Source: Amphimedon queenslandica (taxonomy: Eukaryota > Porifera > Demospongiae > Haplosclerida > Niphatidae). Taken from it: 64,000 nucleotides of DNA. The position numbers and the translations under genes are program-made. Shown piece by piece: positions 34,901 to 45,482 of the stretch; positions within the stretch are counted from its first letter, which is position 1; the number at the start of each line of letters is the position of its first letter. The notes beneath the pieces were generated by a model. The model had not been told where the DNA came from. It was given only the letters and a program-made list of their open reading frames with translations, and ran no database searches. Location: assembly GCF_000090795.2 (NCBI RefSeq), contig NW_003546633.1, forward strand, positions 16,878-80,877, read 5' to 3'.

Positions 34901-37900
34901 TACTCTAACTGGTAGCTCTTCCAGTCTTTTAGTACTAAACAGAGGAACTAGGGGTTTGTGATCTGTCTGGATAGAAAATTGAATACCAATGAGAAAATCT
35001 GAGAAACGCTCACAAGCCCATGTGAAAGCAAGAGCTTCTTTCTCTATTTGAGCGTATCTCTCCTCAGTTGCTGATAATGATCGTGAAATATATGCTACAG
35101 GTTCGACATCCCCATTCTTCTGTTCTTGAAGTAGCACTGCTCCTAGCCCAAAACTAGAAGCATCAGCTGACACGATTGTTTTAGCATTTGAACTATATAA
35201 GGCTAGGGCTGGTGTACAAAGAAGTGATGCTAGCTTGACTGCATCAAAAGCTTCCTGCTGTGGTTCCTCCCAAGTCCATTGACGGTTCTTATGCAGGAGC
35301 TCTCTCATAGATTTGGTTCTCTCTGCTAGATTGGGTATGAATTTACTTAACTGGTTCACCATACCTAAGAACCGGCGTACTTCTCCCACAGTTTGAGGGG
35401 TTGGGACATTCTTGATAGCAGAAACTTTTCTTGGGTCTGGATGGACTCCTGTATTATCAATAACTTGCCCTAAGAATGAAATAGTTGTTTTTGAAAACTC
35501 ACATTTTTCTTTATTTAATGTTAGACCAGCTTTCTCTATCCTTGTCAGTGCTTCTGTGAGATTGTAGTCATGCTCCTTTTGGTCTTTACCAAATACTAGG
35601 ACATCATCCATCATACTCACAGTACCTTTAATGCCACTGAGTAACTCAGCCATCCTTCTCTGGAAGTGTTCAGGAGCAGATGTTATACCAAAGGGCAATC
35701 TATGAAACTGATACCTTCCAAAGGGTGTGATAAAAGTGGTAAGTATTGCTGATTCAGGTGCTAGTGGGATCTGCCAGAAGCCAGAATTAGCATCTAACTT
35801 GGAAAAAACTTTGGCACCTGTCAGTTGTGCCAGTACTTGCTCTACAGCTGGTAGCTGGTGGCGCTCTCTCTGCACACTCTGATTGAGGTGGGTGAGGTCA
35901 ACACAGATACGTACCGTACCATTTTTCTTCCGAACAGGGACCATCCCAGCACACCATTCTGTTGGCTCTTTGATTTGGGAAATCACCCCTAATCTAGCCA
36001 TTCTATCTAATTCGTCCTTCACTGGCTTTAGCAATGGTATCGGAATTCTCCTTGGAGTTGAGAGAGAGAAGGGTCTTGCTCCTTCCTTCAAGCGTATTTT
36101 TTAGTCACCCTCTAGTTTTCCGAGACCTACAAAAAGATGGGGAAAATTATTAACAATAGACTGGCCTGAATGCTCCACAGAACCAATTCAAGCTAGTACG
36201 TGTAGCTTCTCTATAGCTGGTCTGCCCAGTAATGGTCTGTGTAAGTTCCTTACAACATATATTGCTTGCTTGACCAAGTAATCACCTTTCTGTAAGTGAC
36301 CTTCAAAAAGACCAGGTGAGTCTAGACGTTTGTCGTTTGGTCCCTTTAGCTCTTTGTCAAGTGGTTGTAGTGCTGGACTACCAATCAACCGATGTATGCG
36401 TTCCGAGACAGCCGTAACTTCAGCTCCAGTGTCTATGCAAAACTCTATGTTGCTCCCATTCACTTGTACCTCTACAGTCCAAGGTTTACTTTGAGTTTCT
36501 GTCACGAGTCCTAAGAATATTCCATCATCCTTTTCTGACTCTTTGTGTATGTCTGAAACTTTCGCTGACTTACACACTCTCTGATAGTGTCCCCGTTTAT
36601 TACATCCTCTACAGACACTGTCCCTCGCTGGGCAGCTTTTAAATTCATGATTTGGGCTGAGCCCACAACGAGAACACTTCGATTGCTGTGGAGGTTTCTT
36701 GGTTTGTAGGGCGCTACTTCTCTTTCGATTCACAAATTTCTTTCTCTTCTCTACACTGTCCACTGGCAGTTGCTTCTCCTCATCTTTTCGAATGTCCCTC
36801 TGCTGTTGCTGTACTGACTCTGATTGACGTACAGCAGTTATAGCTGAATCCAATGTCAGCCTTGAGTCAAGCTGAAGCCTCTCAGACAACTTAGAATCAC
36901 GCAATCCAACGACTAATCTGTCTCTAATCATCTCTTCTTGTAAGGCTGCATACTCACAGTGCTCCACCAAAATATAAAGGTCATTAATAAAAGCGGCTAC
37001 AGTCTCTCCTTCCTCCTGCTTCCTCATATTAAACTTTGCTCTCTCATAAATAACATTTCTCCGTTTGACAAAAAACCCTTCAAACTTTCCTCTGACAGTA
37101 GCATAATTCTTCGCTTCTGCGTTGGTAAGTTTAAACGATCGGAGAAGATCATCCGCCTCGTCTCCCATAGAGTATATAAGCGTATTGACCTGCATCTCTT
37201 CACTCTTCTCAGCAAGTCCAGATGCAACTCTGAAGCGTTTGAACCTTCAAATCCACTTAGGCCATTCCTCTGGCTTTCTGAATGGAAACGGGTCGGGAGG
37301 AGTAACTTGATAAGAGGCTGTAGCCATCACAGTCGGCGCTACAGTCAGCCGTAGAAAGTGGAATAACAAGCTCAACAATGGTCAGTAGTGTTACTGGCCA
37401 CCGCTGCCACCATGTAATGTTCTCACACTGTAGTAATAACCAAGATTCAGTCGATCACATGTATCATAAGATTCAAAGCAATACCGGAATAATAATACAA
37501 AAAACTCTAAATCAGTGTTACTGTAAACTCATAATTATTAATCACAATAATTATTAATGATAATACAATACACAATAACTAACTCCAGTACAACTACCTT
37601 TAATTATCACTGGCTGGACCTTTTTCTGTTATAAAGTTGACAAAGACCTCGGATACGGAAGATATCAACCTAGATTGAGGATGATGAAGAATAACTAGAA
37701 CCAAGAAGGCTATAGACAGATGTAGCAGTAAGTTTCCAGTAGCAAGGTCTGCTAGTTGAATACCAGCTTCTCTAGAGGACCTTATCTGTTTGATTTTATT
37801 TTATAAATAAAAAAACATTAATAGTAATGAAATGCAAATAATATTCACGAGTGTGACGTAGCCTACACGTAATGATTCATCATGGCGGCTCCCTTTGAAC

Positions 37901-40900
37901 TAGAGTGGAAGAACCCATTCAGAACCTTCCAGAGTACCTAGAGACTCAAAAATTGGTACAGATTTTCGGAAGAACCCGTTTTGCAAGTATACTAAATTTT
38001 AGGTTGCTAGCATTAGTGATTAAAAAGTTATAAGGGGTGGTACTTGGGCAACTCAACTTGAACTGACTATTAGTAACGCGGTAGCGTTACTAAGTAGGAT
38101 TCACCCCCAAACAAAATGGCTGCCACGACTTTTGCAGCCTAGCTATACCGGGAAAACGAGCTCCTATGCTTACCAGACTTTTTAGAGGATATTAATTGTG
38201 ATTACACACTGAATTCATGGTTTTGATAACGCATTGTCACTATCATAACAAAAAACCATTTCAGTACTGGTACACTACACCAGACTCCTTTACTTTTTTA
38301 CTTTGGGGTGCCCCAACGTCTATGTGATACTACACCACTCCGGCTTTGCCCTTAGGTTCCATTAAAATTATGTGTAACCTATATCATTTTACATTTATTT
38401 ATTAGGTAGTGACAGATATGGCTCTTCTGAAAAAAATTTCCACTTAGCTAGCAAACTGCATGACCTGCAAGATGATTTTGATGAGGCAATTCGAATAACA
38501 AAGAAGTCCTTCAAATCAACCAATTTACCTAAAATCATTGACTACCTCAGTACACATGTAAATTCATTACTTGGTCGTCAAAAGAGAGAGCAAACAACTG
38601 CAGAAGCTGTTAGAGAAGAATTTCAACATATAACAACCATGCAAAAATTATTTTCTGTACTACAAGACAAATATATATCTTGGTTTAACTATAAACTAAT
38701 AATAAAACTTGTCAGAATATTTCTACCCAAAAATCGTTCATTAAAAAGAACATGGTCAGAATATGAAGAGAAGTTAAAGGATTATTTTATAAACAGTGGT
38801 GGACTATTGAAAGATGCTGATGCTGTACAGTTTGGTGTAAAAGGTGTTCCTCCTGGTACACGAGTAATGATTGCTAAAGTTGACAGAGATGACTACACAC
38901 TGGATGACATATTCTTCTTTCGTAGAGCAATACCAAAAAGTTTGGATGTTCCTGAATATGATCTTTACTTCAGTTTTGTCCGCATTGGTTCCCTCTGTTT
39001 GGGTTACCTAATTCCTGAGTATCTTTATTTTTTATTGTTTCCTCTAACTGCAAATCAGCAGGGACAGTTAGCTAGTATTGGTATCACTGAACTGATATGT
39101 GGTAAATATATTTATGATTTAAAAGAGGTTAGATGATTAACATTAAATTTATAATAATAATTATTATTAAAGGTATCATCATTGCACAAGTCTCAGTATT
39201 CATCTTCTATTGTGGGTAAGTTAATTTTTTTCAAAATTAGCTAAAATTTATATTTTATTGTGACTTCTATTATAGATATATATGATCCATTATGGTATGA
39301 GAATACCAGTACACCATTACATGAAGCAGCTTGGAGAGGATTAAAAGATGAAGTACAATGGCTTCTCAATAAGTTTGGTTACAGCACATATTATCGTGGT
39401 CTTCATGGTTGGACTCCACTACACTCTGCATCATATGGTGGGCACATTGAGATCCTTCAACTACTCATCCATCAATATGGTATTGATCCTAATGAAGGTG
39501 ATGATAATAGTGTATCTAGTATACATATGGCATCTTATAAAGGCCACTTATCTATAGTACAATATCTAGTAGACACGTGTCACGTTCCTCCTGATCAACC
39601 AGACAGTGGCAATAACTCTGCATTACTGTACTCAGCAACGGGGGGCCATTCTGACCTAGTGGAATTCTTTATTAAGAGGAATTGCAATCATCTCTCACAG
39701 GATACTAGTAATGGTGCATCTCTTTCATTATTAGCTTGTAAAAGCGGACAGCTAGTTTTAGTTCGTAAACTTGAAACTTTAAACCTGTTTTCACCTATTT
39801 CAATAGACTTTAGGGGATCAACTATCTTACATTATTCATGCATGTCAGATAGTGTTGATCTTTTAAAGTATCTTTTAAATCAATATCAATTATCCATTGA
39901 TATAAAGGATCGATATGGTAGGACTCCACTTCATTATGCTTTATGGTTTGCTTCATCATCAGTTGTTGAGTATATTCTTAGTATTCAAGGTAATGAAGCA
40001 TTATTAGATAATGATATTGATGGCTATTCATGTCTACAATCTGCAAGCGATGCCTATATGAATATTGAAGCTATTGGTATTGCATGCAGTAAGCTTTTTG
40101 TACAACGTGATGCAGCAACTATTACAGCTATTCATAATACTAGAGTAAAATGTAATATTGACTGCCACATATTCAAGCAAAGAGCTAAATTTCTTTTATT
40201 AACTCTGAAGAAAGCTGAAACTTGTGCTAACTTTGACATAAATGCTACTGATGGTGACTTGTCAACGTCATTACATTCAGCATCAAGTAGTGGTAATGTG
40301 TTATTAGTGAAAGTATTAGAACAATATGGCATCAATTCTTCATTGGATAGAGAAGGAGCATCTCCAGTACATTATGCTGCCAGGTCAGGTTCTACTAGTT
40401 TATTAAGTTATATCATATCTCAGTATAATCTCAATGCTAATGATACTGATACTAATGGTTGTACACCATTAGCCTACTCCTGCTGGTCAGGTAGTATTAA
40501 TTCTGTTAAATATCTTATTAATAATCATAACAGTGATCCTAATATCACTGATAAGTATGGCATGGCATGTCTTCATCATTCTTGTCATCATGGTCATATT
40601 GATATCACTCAATATCTCATTGAGGTACAGCATTGTGATATTAATAAAACAGATAATGAAGGATGCACGTTAGTACATCATGCTGCACAGAGTGGTAACT
40701 TTGAATTAGTTCTGTATCTTATTACTGAACAAGGTTTTTCTCCTACTGCAGTTACTAAGAATGGCCTCACTGCTTTACACTATGCCTCACTGTCTCTTAA
40801 CTTATGTCTTGTTAAAGAATTAATAGCTACCTATCAGTTAGATCCTCATCAAGCTGACAGTAATGGTAAGCTACCAATTCACTATGCTGCTGAATCTGGA

Positions 40901-43189
40901 GATATTTTACTACTGGAATTATACGTGAAGGGTTACAAGTGTAATTTGAGCATAACAGATAACAATGGTTGGAGTATTATTCATTTTTCAGCATTCAATG
41001 GGCATACTCATTTTATCAAGCACATCATCAATCAGTATCCTCAACTCATCACTTTCCTACAAACAACAGATAGTATGAGTACACTAATATTACATTTAGC
41101 CTGTCAGAGTGGTAATGTCCAATTAGTGACTTATCTAGCAGATGACATGAAATGTGATGTGACTGCTATTGATACAAATGGTAGTAGTTGTGTCATGTTT
41201 GCCTGTTTTTCAGGCAATCTTAATCTGATAGCATTACTGATACATAAATATAAGCTTGAGCCTATCAATATTAATGACACTGGTTTTTCAGTATTACATG
41301 CAGCAGCACAGACTGGTCATACTCATATACTGGAATGGTACAGTCAGAAGTATAGTATGGATATTACTAATCACACCAACAATAACAAGTACACACTAGC
41401 TCATTTATCTGCTTACGAAGGTAAGCTACATTGTCTACAGGAACTGATCAACAAGTATCAGTGTGATGTTAATGCCACTACTACTGATACTGGTAGTACA
41501 GTTCTTCATAGAGCATGTGAAGGAGGTCATGTTCCTGTTGTACTTTGCCTTACTAGTCTTCCTCAGTGTAATGTAACAGCTAAGACTTCTGATGGATCCA
41601 CAGTTCTTCACATTACCTGTGGGTACAGTGGGTCCCTTCCTATACTAAAACACCTGATAGAAAATCTTCATTTAGATTTGCTTGCAGTGAATAATATTGA
41701 TATGGCTCCTATTCACACAGCATGCAGCTTTGGAAAATTAAACTTGGTCCAGTTTATTTTAGAGCACACACCAGCGTTACTTGAACTACCTGTCAGAGGA
41801 CGTGGCCATACTCCATTTCTTGTCTCTGTGTTCTTCAATCAGACAGAAGTTATTGAATATCTTATTAGTAAGAAGTGTAATCTAACAGCTACTGATAATC
41901 AAGGTTCAGGAGCACTTCACATAGCAACGGAGTGGGGTCACTTGAATGTCTTGAAGTATCTCATTGATAATAGCTACTGTAATCCTAATGTAACTGATCA
42001 TCGAGACTGTTCACCACTTCATATAGCTATACTAGCTAATCAACTTGATGCATTAGAATATTTACTGAGCAAAAGTATACCCTCAATGAGTGTTGTCTGG
42101 CTACATGAGATAAAGTGTTTATTAGACAGTCCTCATGACATATACAACAATCCACATAATGCTGTACTTATTAATGTACAAGATAAAGATGGTAATACAC
42201 CATTGCATCTTGCTTGTAGGAAAGGACAACAGAAGATGGTGTCACTATTAATAAAGGCCAATCTATTTCACAATCTTTTAATCACAAACAAGAAAGGACA
42301 GACACCATTGCACTTAGCAGCTGCCTATACTGCTGAAACTTTTTTCTCAGTCACTGGTAGTTCTACTCATCATGATCTCCTTACAGCTACTGATAATGAA
42401 GGATCCACTGTATTTCATACAGCTTGCAGTAATGGCCATATTGATGTGTTTCGTTATTTATCCAGTATTTATCCTCAAGGTGTTAATATAATGGATAATA
42501 GAAGACGTGGTTTACTTCATGCAGCATGTGAGGGAGGAGATATTGGAATAGTAAGAACACTAATTGAGACACATGGACTGGATCCTTTAGCAGAAGATGA
42601 AGATGGCATCACCTGCTTACACTTACTAGCAGAGAGAAAGAGAGTTTATATATACCAGTATTTGGAACCAAACATTGTCTCTAATCCAGTACCTAAGGAC
42701 AAGTCTGGTCGTACTCCTCTTCATTATGCTTCTCGTTCTGATAATATTCGTATGGTACGTTATCTCATAGAGACCTTCCCCTGTACTCCTGATGATCCTG
42801 ATAATAATGGATACACTTCAGTTCATGGAGCATGTGAAGCTGGTAGTATGGAGTTAGTACAATACTTTCTAACTGATCTCAAATGTAATGCACTAGCTGA
42901 AACTGATCAACAAAAAACTCTACTTTATTTTGCCAGTATAAGTTGTAATTTAGAGCTTTGTTGGTTTTTAGTTAATGCATTCAGTTTAAAACCTCGCCCA
43001 CATGATATTGAAATAGCTCAATCAGTTATTCCTGATTCATCAGTTGTTAAATATCTTCAAAAGATTAATGAGGATATGATATTTGGTATGATGGAGGAAC
43101 AAAAAAAATTAAGGGAAACTTACCATGAGAAACTTGAACAACAACAACAACAACAGACTGGCACACAAAAGAAAGATATCATATCTTAA
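31926..43189 (+). CDS. Death domain - unassigned domain - ankyrin repeat protein (copy A)
   Basis: Exons 31926-31992, 32034-32354, 38406-39127, 39173-39215 and 39276-43189 join in frame to 1689 codons (1688 residues). Residues 1-125 hold a Death domain (HWEQIAISLRLRIDTIN, CLRKVLEYWL, PCWRRVCVAV). Residues about 130-370 form a module I cannot assign: helical front (LHDLQDDFDEAIRITKK), ISWFNYKLIIKL, YEEKLKDYF, VPPGTRVMIAKVDRDDYTLD, and a hydrophobic end (LCLGYLIPEYLYFLLFPL). From about 390 to 1640 ankyrin repeats run almost without a break (TPLHEAAWRGL, TPLHSASYGGHIEILQLL and so on; roughly 30). The tail is QQQ-rich. There is no signal peptide or membrane helix, so it is probably cytosolic. Death domain plus ankyrins recalls innate immune and apoptosis scaffolds, but ligand and partners are unknown. 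Intron 2 contains a Ty3/gypsy element. Confidence 0.85.
32927..32973 (+). other. Possible alternative last exon of gene A (Death-only isoform)
   Basis: After a good acceptor (TTTTTGCAG) the sequence is open in the phase required by exon 2 and encodes EKSVTPETNDSEITM then TAA. Splicing to it would give a Death-domain-only protein of about 145 residues, like the gene at 355-805. It lies 300 bp in front of the inserted retrotransposon. Confidence 0.35.
33273..33452 (-). repeat. 3' LTR
   Basis: 180 bp, identical to 37413-37592; the left flank carries the target duplication ACTAC. Confidence 0.97.
33453..33463 (-). other. Polypurine tract
   Basis: On the minus strand AAAAGGGGAGA stands directly before the 3' LTR, the usual plus-strand DNA primer position. 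Confidence 0.85.
33467..36100 (-). CDS. pol: Retrotransposon pol: reverse transcriptase, RNase H, integrase
   Basis: An open frame of about 877 codons without an ATG start, so it must be made as part of a longer polyprotein. Domains in order: reverse transcriptase with FSKLDANSGFWQIPL and the catalytic MMDD box (residues about 160); RNase H with SADASSFGLGAVL and TDHKPLVPL; integrase with a His/Cys zinc site (HTGHQGL, CHSC) and the acidic triad in VDYYSRY, SDNGPQF and NGEAERAVK. No chromodomain follows. The frame is directly continuous with gag-protease but is separated from it by TAA at 36103-36101 and TGA at 36190-36188. Within the domains themselves I see no lesion. Confidence 0.95.
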   Translation of the reverse strand, partial: KIRLKEGARPFSLSTPRRIPIPLLKPVKDELDRMARLGVISQIKEPTEWCAGMVPVRKKNGTVRICVDLTHLNQSVQRERHQLPAVEQVLAQLTGAKVFSKLDANSGFWQIPLAPESAILTTFITPFGRYQFHRLPFGITSAPEHFQRRMAELLSGIKGTVSMMDDVLVFGKDQKEHDYNLTEALTRIEKAGLTLNKEKCEFSKTTISFLGQVIDNTGVHPDPRKVSAIKNVPTPQTVGEVRRFLGMVNQLSKFIPNLAERTKSMRELLHKNRQWTWEEPQQEAFDAVKLASLLCTPALALYSSNAKTIVSADASSFGLGAVLLQEQKNGDVEPVAYISRSLSATEERYAQIEKEALAFTWACERFSDFLIGIQFSIQTDHKPLVPLFSTKRLEELPVRVQRFRIRMLRFHFSISHVPGKDLVIADMLSRAPEGTPNEQDLLLEEDTRAFIEYIMESLPASEIRLKEIEKEQKKDPVCAKIAQYCTKGWPDKASLSVSLKQYHSLSSEISIVNGLLMRNSRIIIPSKLRQQVLNQIHTGHQGLTKCRERARLSVWWPCLSQDIQRLIERCHSCRVSQEQRAEPLISSPFPELPWQKVGMDLFEFKKTTYLLIVDYYSRYIEVAKLRHLTAGEVVLQCKSIFARHGIPEEVISDNGPQFTAQSFSDFSCEYQFRHITSSPYHPMSNGEAERAVKTTKFLLKKEGDPYLALLAYRVTPLSNGYSPSQLLMGRTLRSTLPTTRENRKPHLPDCDVLKHIEEEQRRKQKDRFDCRHGVRDLPLLEPGDVVWLSDRHENGTVEEQVGPRSYQVVTLSGSYRRNRRNLVTLQQPNGNGSETVGESTHTENEPAVSETTTTTAPPLRRSTRITFKPLQYDPSAT
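36188..37327 (-). CDS. gag: Retrotransposon gag - protease
   Basis: Begins at an ATG (37327-37325) about 85 bp after the 5' LTR. After the matrix/capsid-like region (typical RESVQQQQR, VVGLRDSKLSERL words) come two zinc knuckles (CSRCGLSPNHEFKSC, less regular, and CRGCNKRGHYQRVC, a standard CX2CX4HX4C), then an aspartic protease with FCIDTGAEVTAVSE. The frame is broken by TGA at 37249-37247 (codon 27), so an ATG at 37195 is the next possible start. It ends at TGA 36190-36188, which could be a readthrough stop before pol or another mutation. Confidence 0.9.
37395..37412 (-). other. Primer-binding site
   Basis: On the minus strand TGGTGGCAGCGGTGGCCA follows the 5' LTR with no gap; TGG matches the CCA end of a tRNA. 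I cannot name the tRNA. Confidence 0.75.
37413..37592 (-). repeat. 5' LTR
   Basis: 180 bp, identical to 33273-33452; followed on the right by the target duplication ACTAC. Confidence 0.97.
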
Positions 43190-45078
43190 ACACTCGATAT
43201 GTATCACCATTACTGCTGTGACCGAAACGCATGAAAGGCAACCACGGCAAAACTCTCAGAAGTATATTTCAGAATTTGGATGACACTGAATAGAGCTTTT
43301 ACAGAACTGATAACAGATTAAAAGCATGCACTTATATAAACAGTTACTGACTACATAACAGAACATAAACAAAATTAACACGTAGTTACATCATCATTGC
43401 ATAATCATAAATCATAATAATAACGAAGAACTGAAAAACCTAGCAGTAAAGAAGTAATAATAATAGAAATAATAGTCACAAAATAATAATAATAACTATA
43501 ATAATAAGGTACTAGAGGTACTAGGAGCAGATTGAGACCAATGTTAATTGAAGATGATGCTCCTATTAACCCTTCTATCCTTAATTTTTAACTTATTTCA
43601 TATAAATTTAATATTTAAATTTTAACTTATTATAAATTATTTTGTGACTGCTACTGCTGTTCTTCCATTTGTTCAATAATAATGATGGTATAACTATAAT
43701 AATTATTATTATACTAATACAATGAAAGTAATAATTCTAACAATATAACAATTACATATATTGCACCACTTTGCCACCCTCACCACTGTGGTACTGGTAC
43801 CATCATCACCATTACAATGGTTACCAATATCATTATACCAATCCTACATATATATCTTATCACCATGAATATTACTATCTTGCCATCATATCAACCTATT
43901 ATCATCACCTATTCTACCACCTTGCCACCATCTAACTACCTTACACCACTTTAGTACCATCATCACCATTACACCATATACCCACAATGGTTACCAATAT
44001 CACCAATCCTATACCAGACCATTCCCCAGCCTACAGTCATTGGGCTATATTGTATCACCATTGTACTATTACACCATACACCAATGGCTATCAATATCAC
44101 CTATACAATACTTGTGTAATATCTTAACTTGATTCACCATTAATCTTAGCACCTTTATACTAAGGCTACATTTACACAGCAACGCAAAACGCATCGTTTT
44201 TAAAGTATCCACTTTGAACACCGTTTTCGTTTTCATAGAATTCTATCAAGATTGTATCACGTTTTCATTCGTTTCTGTGTAAACGGAAGCATAAAACAGG
44301 CAAAAAACTATACGGATCACATCGTTTTCGTTGCTGTGTAAACATGGCCTACGTTTGACATTTAACCACCATTGTCATCTTATCATTACCATGTACACCA
44401 AATACCTAGTACCATCTTATTACTAACGTACCCATGGCCACCTTCCTCAATTACATCGTACCACCTTATTACCATCGTACCATTGTCCTACCTTGTGTCA
44501 TTATACATGTACCATGAACCATTGTATTGCTATGATACCATTACACCTTATAATAGCCATGAATCCAATGGTCTTGTACTCATACACTTTTATCACTATT
44601 AATATTTTTTTAGCATTAGTAATTGTTTGTCTAACCGATGTTTTTAATAATAATAATTTTTATTTATTAATAATATTATTTTTAAAAATTATTTTTATAT
44701 TTTAATAATTTTTATATATACTTTTATTATACAAGTTAAATATCCATGCGTCTTCTTTAGTTCTCCAGGTACACCATCAGACAGTGTCAATTGTTTAGCT
44801 AGAGTTTGTCCATTTAATTCTATAGTAACACAATACAATAAATAAATTATTAATTAATACATAAACATATGGTACCTTTGTTCATCCATTGATCTTTATT
44901 ATAATTATTAATTTCACCATTAGAAAATGGCATGACTTTAACCAGATCAAACTATTTATACTCTATAATATTAAAGCTGGGCTCATTGCAATGTTAGCTG
45001 CCCATGCAAAATCCATGATTCAGGATGCATTAGGTCAAATCAGGACTGACATCATTTATGATTTACTCACAAACTAGA
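43190..45078. other. Intergenic, TACCA-rich, no gene
   Basis: From about 43780 to 44580 the plus strand is rich in ACCA/CACC words (for example ACCATCATCACCATTACA), which look like a degenerate simple repeat; related sequence follows copy B at about 61170-61450, so the duplication of the two genes included their 3' flanks. Up to the WASP-copy breakpoint near 45078 nothing else is recognisable. Confidence 0.5.
44164..44349. repeat. MITE with TTTACACAGCAACG ends
   Basis: Left GGCTACATTTACACAGCAAC and right GTTGCTGTGTAAACATGGCC are inverted repeats of about 27 bp, with AAAACG and CGTTTTC words inside. Length about 186 bp, no coding content. Target duplication not certain. Confidence 0.75.
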
Positions 45079-45482
45079 AAGGTAATAATAGGAGAAGAAT
45101 TTATGGAAGAAAAGAAGTAAAGATACATGTAAATTACTGATGTACATACATACAATAAAGTACATACATGTATATGGTACATATAGAAATGGGTAAAAAG
45201 AAGGTGTACAAATGTACACGTAAATGTAGAAAAGAAAGGAAAGAAGTGCATGTACATATTGTGTACAATAAAGTTTTTTGTAACTGTCAGGTGTAATATG
45301 CATCTGTAAATGCCACACATTATCCAACCAATGTACAACAAGAACACACATATACATGTACGCACACATATACATGTACGTACACAAGTAATGGCTAAGA
45401 GTATTGTACAACATAAATGTACATGTTAATCTACACGTAAAATGTATATGAAAATATGCATAACTGTATGATGAATGCATGT

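Larger units (their letters stand above)
33273..37592 (-). mobile_element. Ty3/gypsy LTR retrotransposon, very recent insertion
   Basis: A 4320-bp element inserted antisense in intron 2 of gene A. Two 180-bp LTRs (33273-33452 and 37413-37592) are identical base for base, begin TG and end CA, and are flanked by a 5-bp target duplication ACTAC (33268-33272 and 37593-37597). A primer-binding site follows the 5' LTR and a polypurine tract precedes the 3' LTR. The coding order gag - protease - reverse transcriptase - RNase H - integrase is that of Ty3/gypsy; no envelope gene is present. The whole coding region lies in one frame, which is broken by three stop codons (see the two coding entries). 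Identical LTRs mean that insertion was recent. Confidence 0.97.

Noticed and set aside
43780-44580. ACCA-rich stretch as a CRISPR-like or coding repeat
   Set aside because: Units are irregular, without constant spacers, and the frames are short; it is a degenerate simple repeat in an animal genome.
44889-45077. 62-codon plus-strand frame beside the WASP copy as a new C-terminal exon
   Set aside because: It is on the opposite strand to the WASP copy and shows no recognisable domain or clear splice sites.
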